A stretch of DNA of 64,000 nucleotides from Channallabes apus (Eukaryota; Chordata; Actinopteri; Siluriformes; Clariidae). The notes beneath the pieces were generated by a model that saw only the letters and a list, made by a program, of their open reading frames with translations, did not search any database and had not been told where the DNA came from. Shown in pieces: positions 57,501-64,000 of this stretch; the first letter of the stretch is position 1; each line of letters starts with the position of its first letter. Location of the stretch: contig CM060106.1 in the NCBI GenBank assembly GCA_030522415.1, positions 25,737,467 to 25,801,466 on the forward strand, given 5' to 3'. The position numbers were made by a program, and so were the translations under genes.

Positions 57501-59023
57501 GGTATGTTGGTGGTTACTTGGGCAGTCGGACTTTCAATGGTAGTGGTTTGGACCGTCAATGTCGGCGGTGTACAAAGTTTTAAGCATCTAGGGGACCATG
57601 ATATGACGCGGGAGTTAGTCCAATCGAAATTGGGGTTGTGAGCGCTAAGCCATGGAAGACCCAGCACGACGGAATGATCTGACCGAGGTAGCACATAGAA
57701 TTTTAGCTCCTCCGTGTGACCGGGGAAAGTTAATCGGAGGGGCGCAGTCATTAATTTAACAGGCGAATGTTCCAATTCATGACCATCTAGAGCCTTAATA
57801 GATATCGGGTATGGTAGCTTCGACACGGGAACTTGCAGCGAGGAAACGAGGGTAGAAGAAATGAAGTTACCAGCCGCCCCGGAATCTATCAGGGGAAAGA
57901 CAGACAAAACACAATCATTAAACATCAATTGAGCTTTTACACAAAATGGGTGGTGGGTACGAGGTGGTGTGTGTAATGTGGACGTACGGGGGTGTGTAGG
58001 TGCATGTGTGGGTGTGTGGGTGTGTGTGTGTGTACGAAGTGCAGGTGGCTGTGTGGTGGTGTGTGTGAGTGTAGGGGCGTGTCTGTGTGGGTGTGTGCGT
58101 GTGTGTGTTGCCCTTAGCAACTGGCAGTCTCGGATGTGGTGGTCATTCCCCCCACAGTACCAGCATAACCCCGATGCAACTCGTCTTCTCTTCTCGGCGG
58201 GAGAGAGGCGGGAAGTACTCACCTCCGTGGGCTCTGGCCGGTTCGGGTCAGGCGCTACGGGGGGCCGTTCGCGAGGCTGACTGGAGTCTCGTGCCTGAAC
58301 CGGTCTGGTTCCCGGCCGTGATCGTTGGCTGCGAAGGTGCTGGTCTAGTTTGATCGCCAGGTTGATGGTTTCGTCCAGGGAGAAGCCGGTATCCCGGCAC
58401 GCAAGCTCGACCTGGACCTCCGGTTGTAATCCGTCCCTGAACCTGGCGCGGAGGCTTTTCTCGCACCAGCCACTCTCCGCAGCCCTCACCCGGAATCTTG
58501 CTGCGTATTCGGCGACCGGGACATTTCCCTGTCGCAGCCTCATGAGCTCCTGTTCACCCGTGCGTCCCTGATCCGGATGATCGAACACGGCCATCATTGC
58601 CTCGAGGAAAATGGTGTACCGGTGAGTGAGCTCCCCGCCTGCGCTCCAGACCGCCGCCGCCCAATCCATGGCGAGTCCGGTGAGCTGCTGGATCACGAAC
58701 CGGATTCTCTGCTGATCACTGATGTCCGGGTAGGCAGTCAGATATAACTCACAGGCTAGGATGAATTGCCTGCACCGCTCCGGATCACCAGCATATCTTT
58801 CCGGGGGGGCAGGGCGTGGTGGTGACGGCGTGGAGCGCGTAGATGGACCTGCGGGTTCCCGGCTGGAGATGGCGAGATGTTCTATGCAGTGAGCGAGATC
58901 GTTCACTGCTCGCGCCAGGCTGTCAATCTCCAGTTGCATCATCCATATGTAGTGCATCGGGGTTACTTCCTCCTGGAGCAGGAGGACACCTGCTGCGTCC
59001 TGGTAGGTCCGTCCATCTGTCAT
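54503..59023 (-). CDS. gag-pol: Family B gag-pol polyprotein
   Basis: 1506 codons in one frame. Gag: capsid-like part about 70-235 (PERYAGDPERCRQFILACEL start); zinc knuckle CX2CX4HX4C (C287, C290, H295, C300). Residues about 305-360 form a His/Thr/Pro-rich linker made by a CA-type repeat. Protease DSG at 380-382; RT YLDD at 696-699; RNase H VEVDASEVG; integrase D1099, D1159, E1195 (D,D35E); chromodomain at about 1385-1440 ([15 protein letters not shown]). The first ATG (59023) lies in the last bases of the 5' LTR; Met23 (58957) is a likelier start because family A and C gag begin just after the primer site. The stop lies inside the 3' LTR. Gag and pol need no frame change here, unlike family A. 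Confidence 0.95.
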   Translation of the reverse strand: MTDGRTYQDAAGVLLLQEEVTPMHYIWMMQLEIDSLARAVNDLAHCIEHLAISSREPAGPSTRSTPSPPRPAPPERYAGDPERCRQFILACELYLTAYPDISDQQRIRFVIQQLTGLAMDWAAAVWSAGGELTHRYTIFLEAMMAVFDHPDQGRTGEQELMRLRQGNVPVAEYAARFRVRAAESGWCEKSLRARFRDGLQPEVQVELACRDTGFSLDETINLAIKLDQHLRSQRSRPGTRPVQARDSSQPRERPPVAPDPNRPEPTEVSTSRLSPAEKRRRVASGLCWYCGGNDHHIRDCQLLRATHTRTHPHRHAPTLTHTTTQPPALRTHTHTHTPTHAPTHPRTSTLHTPPRTHHPFCVKAQLMFNDCVLSVFPLIDSGAAGNFISSTLVSSLQVPVSKLPYPISIKALDGHELEHSPVKLMTAPLRLTFPGHTEELKFYVLPRSDHSVVLGLPWLSAHNPNFDWTNSRVISWSPRCLKLCTPPTLTVQTTTIESPTAQVTTNIPSEYMRFKDVFSVRAAARLPPHRPWDCAIELLPGKAPPCSRVYPLSVAETRAMEEYVSEALQQGLISRSTSPASAGFFFIEKKGGGLRPCIDYRGLNAVTIKYKHPLPLVPAAIDQLRGASIFTKLDLRSAYNLVRVRKGDEWKTAFSTTSGHYQYNVMAYGLVNAPAVFQGFMNDVFRDMFNRFVIIYLDDILIYSRSYPEHVVHVTAVLHRLRKHGLYVKAEKCAFHQREVAFLGYRIGPLGVEMEATKVAAVQQWPEPTSVKALQRFLGFANFYRRFIRGYSMVAAPLTSLLKGKPKRLCEFPVEARSAFQRLKLAFTTAPVLKLPDPEKPFVVEVDASEVGVGAVLSQRHGHPEKLHPCAFFSRKLTPAERNYDIGNRELLAVKAALEEWRHWLEGAKHSFTVLTDHRNLEYLQHAKRLNSRQARWALFFTRFRFIITYRPGSKNIKADALSRYYPSPELITTPEPILPSSLVVAPIAWDIESEIVQWARSNPVPRNCPPSRTYVPEPLRERVTIAAHTSPASGHPGVSRTLHQLEPKFWWPKMRETVKRVVLSCAVCATTKTPRSLPVGKLTPLPIPNRPWSHIAVDFVTDLPVSKGYTTILVVVDRFSKGCKFIPFRALPSALQVAESLFTFVFRCYGIPEDIVSDRGPQFIARVWKAFFQKLGTTVSLTSGYHPESNGQAERTVQELGRYLRAYCSSRQHEWADCLTWAEYAQNSLRHSSTGLTPFQCVLGYQPPLCPWDATPTDVPMVDQWFERAEKVWEDAHTKISQAVQRFKRHADRRRRESRPLQVGDRVWLSTRDLRLNLPCKKLSPRFIGPFPITAQINPVSFKLKLPAHLRIHPVFHISLLRPVVRGPLDEGAAEPSLPGAVEIEGAPAFRVKELLDSRRRGGALQYLVEWEGYGPEERSWVPARDILSRELIEDFHHARPDRPAPRPPGRPAHRQIHRSGESSLPPTARRGRPRLPSEAGSGGGGAVTSGPPQPRRVRSSSPDY
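54564..54574 (-). other. Polypurine tract (family B)
   Basis: Minus-strand ggagggggggg just before the 3' LTR, with three bases (tgc) between. It is also translated as part of gag-pol. Confidence 0.75.
59007..59015 (-). other. Predicted self-priming primer binding site (family B)
   Basis: On the minus strand tggacggac begins three bases past the last LTR base and is the 9-base reverse complement of gtccgtcca, found in the 5' LTR at 59260-59268. That LTR copy begins 30 bases downstream of the TATA box start. Shorter than the 11-base pairing in families A and C. Confidence 0.55.
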
Positions 59024-59448
59024 GATTGTCAGTCAGGAGGCGGACGCAGATGCAGGCTTTGAACTCAAGAATTGTCTTTATTTATAATTAAACTCAAACG
59101 AACACAAAAAGGGCATGAAAACCAAAACAAACCAAACTTCAAAACTTCACCAAACAGCTCAACATAAATCTTAGCTTTCTGAAACGTTAACCAAAAAACC
59201 TCAACAGAAATCACGGTGTAAATCGAACGCGGGAGAAAAGACACATTAGGACACGACGGTGGACGGACAAATGACTCTGGGGTTGGCTGGTATAAATAGA
59301 GAGACACACAAGGAGGCACAGGTGCTTTTCATTACTTAATAATGTGAGACATAAACACGCAGACACACTAGGGGGAGACAAAGCGACGGCTCAGTAGTCC
59401 GGGGAACTGGATCTTACTCTCCGAGGCTGTGGTGGCCCAGATGTTACA
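59018..59448 (-). repeat. Family B 5' LTR (431 bp)
   Basis: Same length and ends as 54130-54560. Confidence 0.95.
59291..59298 (-). promoter_or_regulatory. LTR TATA box (family B)
   Basis: tatttata on the minus strand in the context ctctatttataccagcc. The primer-complementary segment starts 30 bases downstream, at 59268. Confidence 0.65.
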
Positions 59449-60118
59449 GAACCAACAAACCCCAAACATATGGGTAGAACATTTGACCAATTTATGTGGT
59501 AGAATTAACCCAGCATTATAGTTAAATATGTAGCATTTGGATTGAATATTTAACCCATCTTGTTGGGTTAAACAAATAACCCATTTTGATGGGTTAAATT
59601 AACCCAGCATTATAGTTAAATATGACCTAGCATTTGGGTTGAATATTTAACCCATCTTGCTGGGTTAAATTAACCCAGCATTTAGTTAGTCCTATATTTA
59701 CCCAGCAGCTGGGTTAAAAACAACCCAGACTGGGTTGTTTTTAACCCAGCATTTTTTAGGGTGTAGTACTACAACAGTGACCCCATTTACTATTGTAAAG
59801 AAGGCTATGCCTGTCCTGTGCAGGGCAATAAGTCAGGACAGGTGTCGTATTTTGCCAGAAAAGGCAAATATGGTGAAATTTCTGCAAAAGAATTGCTAAA
59901 ATTTTAAACTTATATATTCATATATACTTTAAACTTTTAATATATTGTTCAATTTTAAGCATAAAATTTTTTGTTCAATAATAATTAATTCTTGAGTCAT
60001 CCACTATAATTTTGTGTCTTAAAAGTATCGGTTCAGGCACCGTTTTGGCACCCGTACCGTTTTCAAAGTATCGATTTGGCACCGGTATCGAAAAAAACCC
60101 AAACGATACCCAACCCTA

Positions 60119-63023
60119 TCCAGGACCTGCGGGCGCAGACAGGGGGGGAACAAAGAGGCGATCTGGAGGGACATTGCTTGGGCCGGGCTCCTGAGTCAAT
60201 GCCTGCTTGACTTTGGTCTCGATGTCTAGCTCTAAGGTGGCAACGAGACAACGAGATGGCAGAATGGGTTGGCATGGTGTGGGATCCTGTGGGAGGGAGA
60301 ACTGACGTGAGAGGGCATCAGGCTTAGTGTTCTTAGAACCTGGGCGGTAGGACAGGGTGAAATTGAATCTTGAGAAGAACAGCGACCACCGAGCTTGGCG
60401 GGCATTGAGTCTTTTGGCGGTGTGCAGGTACTCTAAGTTCCTGTGATCGGTCCACACTATGAAGGGAAGCTCGGTCCTCTCCAGCCAATGTCTCCACTCC
60501 TCTAGTGTTAACTTGATGGCCAGGAGCTCTCGGTCGCCTACATCATAATTTCTCTCAGCTGGAGATAGACGGCGGGAGTAGAATGAGCAGGGGTGCAGCT
60601 TGTTGTCTCGCGGGGATCTTTGGGAGAGAATTCCCCCAACGCCAGTGTTGGAGGCGTCCACTTCTACCACAAACTGGCGAGATGGATCGGGTATGGTGAG
60701 TATGGGGGCTGAGGTGAACCGCTTCTTGAGGTCCGCGAAGGCCTTGTCTGCCTCGTTGTTCCAGTAGAACTGTGTCTTGGAGGAAGTCAGGGAGGTGAGG
60801 GGGGCGGCGACAGAACTGTAACCCCGGATGAAGCGGCGATAGAAGTTCACGAACCCCAGGAACCGTTGGAGGTCACGTCGAGAGGCTGGCGTGGGCCAGT
60901 TGGAGACGGCCTGGACCTTGGCGGGCTCCATCTCCAGTCTGGAGGGAGAGATGACAAACCCTAGGAACGTTGTGGAAGTTGTATGGAACTCACATTTCTC
61001 AGCTTTAACAAAGAGATTGTTCTCTAGGAGCCTCTGCAGAACTTGGCGACCGTGGCTCCTCCAGACCTCGAGAAAAAATCTAAATGTCGTCCAAGTACAC
61101 GAACATGAAAGAGTTCAAGAAGTCACGGAAAACGTCATTAATGAGGGCCTGGAATACGGCAGGGGCGTTGGTCAGTCCGAACGGAACCACCAGATACTCG
61201 TAATGCCCAGTGGGTGTGTTGAAGGCAGTTTTCCACTCGTCGCCCTCCCGGATGCGGACGAGGTGATAAGCGTTTCGTAGGTCGAGCTTGGTGAAAATGT
61301 CCACTCCTTGGAGAAGTTCAAAGGCGGTGGCCATGAGAGGTAACGGGTAGCGGTTCCTGACGGTTATCTTGTTAAGCCCTCTGTAATCAATGCATGGACG
61401 AAGGGACTTGTCTTTTTTCTTGACGAAGAAAAATCCTGCCCCAGCGGGCGAGGAGGATGGATGAATAATTCCGGCGGCGAGGGAATCTATGATATACTTA
61501 TTCATGGCCTCTCTTTCTTGGTGTGCCAGAGAGTAACGTCTGCCTTTCGGAGGAGAGGTGCCCGGGAGAAGATCAATGGGACAGTCGTATGGTCGATGCG
61601 GCGGGAGTGACATGGCTCGGGTCTTATTGAAGACCTGCCCGAGATCATGGTATTCGGTGGGTACGCTGGAGATGTCCGGGGTTTCATGGGGCGTGACCAG
61701 GATAGGAGCTGGAGGGAGTGCTGAGTGCAGGCATGTCGTGGAGCATGAGGGGCTCCAACCCGTGATGACTTGCTTGTTCCAGTCGATCTGGGGTCCATGG
61801 AGGGCTAGCCAGGGAAGTCCGAGGACCAAGGCGGCGTGTGATCTCTCCATAATGAAGAAGAAGATCTCCTCAGACTGGTTCCCTGACTTTCTTAAGGTTA
61901 ACGGTGGGGTTCTAAGTATGATGGGTGGAAGCCGGCTCCCATCCAAGGCCTGAACGGCGAGTGGAGTGTCTAGGGGTACACAAGGGATCTTTAATGCTCT
62001 CACCGTAGTCGCGCTGATCAAATTTCGATCGGAGCCGGAGTCAATTAGTGCCTCAATTGGGTGAGCCTGACCACCGATGATTAGGTTTACGGGAAGTAGG
62101 GGACATGATTGTGGAAATCTATCAGGAGGGGAGCCCTCTAGTGCTCCCAGTCTGACTAGGGGGGGCCTCCCTTTTAATGGGCAGTCTTTAAGCCTGTGTC
62201 CTGAAGCTCCACAGTAAAAACAAGCCTCTTGTAGGCGGCGTCGGCGTCTCTCCTCGTCAGAGATGCGGGTCCTGCCTAGCTGCATGGGCTCCTCTTGATC
62301 GGTTTGCTGCAGGGCAGTAGGCGCGTGCCCTATTCTGGGGTGCCGTCTTAACTGGAGACGTGAGTCGACCCGCCCGGCGAGATCCATGAGTTCGTGGAGG
62401 TCCGTGGGAGGTTCACGGGAGATGAGCTCATCCTTAAGAGCTTCTGATAGCCCTTCCAGAAAAACATCCGCTAGGGCTCTGTCATTCCATCCACTAGAAG
62501 CGGCTAGGATGCGGAACTCGATGGCATAGTCGTAAGCAGAGCGGGATCCCTGACGAAGTCTTAATAACCTTGTTCCAGCCTCCCTGTTGGCGAATGGGCG
62601 ATCAAAGACCCTCTTCATCTCCTTGGAGAAGTTGTCGAAGTTCTCGCAGCATGGGTCGCGAGCCTCCCAGAGGGCTGTACTCCACTCCCTGGCTCTATTG
62701 GTTAGTAGCGTGATGATGTAGGCCACCCGGGAACGTTCTGATGAGAAGGAGGAGGTTTGTAGCTTGAAAATCAGTGAGCATTGTGAGAGGAAGGACCTGC
62801 AAGTTCCTGGTTCTCCCCCATAGGTAGGGGGGGCTGGTAGGCGTGGCTCTCGTGGTGTTCCGGAGTGTGAGGTCTGAGCTGTAGGTACCTGGAGAAGTTG
62901 TACTTGGGAGATGACTCCAGCTAGAGTTTGTCTCGTGGCGATGAGTTCCTCCTGGTTCTTTCCGAGGAGCACACTTTGGGTCTCCAGTGCCCGTCTCATC
63001 CCGTCTAACCCTGCTGGGTCCAT
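60119..63023 (-). pseudogene. C2 gag-protease-RT-RNase H, broken
   Basis: From ATG 63023 a single 647-codon frame carries gag (zinc knuckle C268, C271, H276, C281), protease (DSG at 328-330) and RT to the catalytic YLDD (643-646). The frame stops at 61080, where the Leu codon after YLDDI in C1 (TTG) is TAG. Just downstream an 8-bp deletion (near 61051) shifts the frame. The rest of RT, RNase H ([12 protein letters not shown]) and the tether run to 60119, where the hAT is inserted. Gag and pol share one frame in this family, as in B. Sister C1 lacks about 1.4 kb of this region. Confidence 0.9.
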
Positions 63024-63031
63024 AGTGCTGG

Positions 63032-63042
63032 CTGGATTATTC
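63032..63042 (-). other. Predicted self-priming primer binding site (C2)
   Basis: Directly inside the 5' LTR the minus strand reads g then aataatccagc, the same 11-base complement to gctggattatt in the LTR as in C1. Confidence 0.65.
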
Positions 63043-63507
63043 TGTCGTGAGGATGCAGAACGTGGGCTGTGAAAGTGGACCCAGTTGCAGGTAGAGAGCG
63101 AGAGATCAAAGCCGTGTGATCAGTCGACGAGGGCGTCGAGCCAAAACGTGAAGCTGAGCCGTGGTCGAGAAACGAAAGCGAAAGTTCAAAGCCGTTAAAT
63201 CCAAGCGTGGCAATAATCCAAATCGTGAGGCGAGGGGAAAAACGAGAGACAAGCGAGAGTCATGAACAGAAACGCGAGAAAACTATGGCCAAAACAACAC
63301 ACAATAATCCAGCGCGAGGCAGAGCACTGCGCTTCCTTATAAGCTGGGTGAAATCAGCGCCAGATGAGAAACCGGTGTGCCGGCAGGGCGGTCCGGGAGG
63401 AGCGATGACAGCGTGGGAAAGCATGACCACGTGATGAGGGTCTGACAGCGTGGGAAAGGAAATATCAAAAGGTCCTTGATCAGCGCGAAGGCACTGAGAG
63501 CGTGACA
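63043..63507 (-). repeat. C2 5' LTR (465 bp)
   Basis: On the minus strand begins TGTCACGCTCTCAG and ends CCTCACGACA. It has one copy of the 79-81 bp unit and lacks 15 bp (about 63257) present in the other family C LTRs. Confidence 0.92.
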
Positions 63508-64000
63508 GTAGTATTTTAAAATCAATGCGAAATTTCACAGGGAGCCAATGTAGTGAAGATAGGATAGGGGTGCTGTGCTCATATCTTCTGGTTCTAGTGA
63601 TGACTCTCGCTGCTGCATTCTGGACTAGCCGAAGCTTGTTTATGCACCTAACCGAACAACCAGACAGTAAGGCATTACAATAGTCCAACCTAGAGGTGAT
63701 AAAAGCATGAACTAGTTTTTCTGCATCGTTTAGCAACAATATATTTCTTATCTTGGCAATATTTCTGAGGTGAAAGAATGCTATCCTGGTAATATTATCT
63801 ATATGTGCTTCAAATGAAAGGCTGGAATCTATAATCACGCCGAGGTCTTTTACTGTTGCACTTGATGGAACAGAAAGGCCATCTAAAGTTACGGTGTGAT
63901 CAAAAACTTTACTCATAGCTGTATGCGGTCCTATGACTAGAACTTCTGTCTTATCCGGATTAAGCAAAAAGGAAGTTAATTAGCATCCAATTTCTTATGT
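63508..64000 (-). mobile_element. L2-like LINE, 5' part, continues past window end
   Basis: Upstream portion of the LINE whose 3' part is 48080-49360. The two parts join in frame across the C2 insertion (IDFKIL then LTYKALNG). The element runs off the window at 64000. Confidence 0.87.
63513..63967 (-). pseudogene. LINE ORF2 C-terminal RT region
   Basis: About 150 codons of a reverse-transcriptase polyprotein downstream of the RT catalytic core: LNPDKTEVLVIG, VKDLGVIIDSSLSFEAHI, AFITSRLDYCNALLSG and LVQNAAARVITRT, a series I recognise from L2-clade ORF2. Immediately upstream (about 63970-63975) one extra T in a T run shifts the frame; the coding sequence continues to the window edge in the other frame (NWM..NF). 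The gene was therefore probably dead or already decaying when, or after, C2 inserted. Confidence 0.82.

Larger units (their letters stand above)
54130..59448 (-). mobile_element. Ty3/gypsy chromovirus, family B, apparently complete
   Basis: A 5319-bp minus-strand element with target duplication gaacc (54125-54129 and 59449-59453) and two 431-bp LTRs, 4888 bp apart, in which I saw no difference. One open frame encodes gag and pol with all catalytic motifs. It is the innermost and youngest insertion of the nested stack. Confidence 0.96.
52351..59763. mobile_element. DNA element with AACCCAGC ends, split by gypsy B
   Basis: Ends cactctaaaaaatgctgggt and complement of caccctaaaaaatgctgggt, about 20 bp of inverted repeat, flanked by tagta (52346-52350 and 59764-59768; TA alone is also possible). 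Near both ends short AACCCA / TGGGTT motifs recur, densest at 59480-59760. Without gypsy B the element is about 2.1 kb. Superfamily not resolved. It lies inside the hAT. Confidence 0.75.
50809..60118. mobile_element. hAT DNA transposon with nested insertions
   Basis: Perfect 8-bp target duplication tccaggac (50801-50808 and 60119-60126), the hallmark of hAT, and inverted ends tagggttgtgtacc / complement of tagggttgggtatcg, both followed by accggtgcca motifs. Own sequence is about 50809-50869, 51585-52350 and 59764-60118. It keeps a BED-finger first exon but no catalytic domain. It is inserted in the integrase gene of C2. Confidence 0.87.
49361..63507 (-). mobile_element. Ty3/gypsy LTR retrotransposon, family C, copy C2 (defective, with nested insertions)
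   Basis: Flanked by a perfect 5-bp target duplication, gtagt (49356-49360 and 63508-63512), inside a LINE ORF2. Own sequence is 60119-63507 and 49361-50808; the rest is a hAT insertion with further nested elements. Order on the minus strand: 5' LTR, primer site, gag-protease-RT, RNase H, integrase, U3-truncated 3' LTR. It is inactive: a stop in RT and two frameshifting deletions are visible. Confidence 0.93.

Overview
The window looks like teleost fish nuclear DNA, probably an otophysan; a catfish is a guess from the style of the short interspersed repeats. It is AT-rich outside mobile elements, is studded with long (CA)n, (CT)n and (AT)n microsatellites, and contains tRNA-derived SINEs, L2-type LINE pieces, hAT, Tc1/mariner and other DNA elements, and three lineages of Ty3/gypsy LTR retrotransposon. 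I found no convincing host protein-coding exon and no RNA gene. Every long open reading frame with recognisable domains belongs to a retrotransposon.

Layout. 1-15.9 kb: intergenic or intronic DNA with microsatellites, a rearranged fold-back Tc1/mariner relic (3152-3794), a degenerate satellite with an approx. 296-bp higher-order period (5877-7175), a 606-bp MITE inserted in an old SINE (9357-9962), and a run of SINE copies at 9.2-12.2 kb. 15944-19463: a deleted Ty3/gypsy element (family C, copy C1) with target duplication gtcct. 20509-28268: a TA-flanked DNA element split by a complete Ty3/gypsy chromovirus (family A, 22108-28053, duplication atatt, two 830-bp LTRs that look identical, open gag and pol). 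28.3-48 kb: SINEs, two hAT MITEs (34801-35751 and 41409-41880, with approx. 8-bp duplications), Tc1 and Tigger-like relics, and a long repeat-poor stretch at 38.1-39.6 kb that reads like conserved non-coding DNA.

48080-64000 is one nested stack. An L2-like LINE on the minus strand is split by gypsy copy C2 (49361-63507, duplication gtagt). C2 is split by a hAT element (50809-60118, 8-bp duplication tccaggac). The hAT holds a solo-LTR-like insert (50870-51584) and a DNA element with AACCCAGC-type ends (52351-59763). That DNA element is split by chromovirus B (54130-59448, duplication gaacc) with two matching 431-bp LTRs and one open 1506-codon gag-pol frame.

The three gypsy families share a likely priming mode. 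None has the usual TGG-type tRNA primer site next to the 5' LTR. Each instead has, 1-2 bases after the LTR, a 9-11 base segment complementary to an LTR sequence lying 29-30 bases downstream of the start of a TATA box, i.e. at the expected RNA start. This is the arrangement used by self-priming Tf1-type elements. A and B look recently inserted; C1 and C2 are broken by deletions, stops and frameshifts, and both have 3' LTRs that lack all or part of U3.
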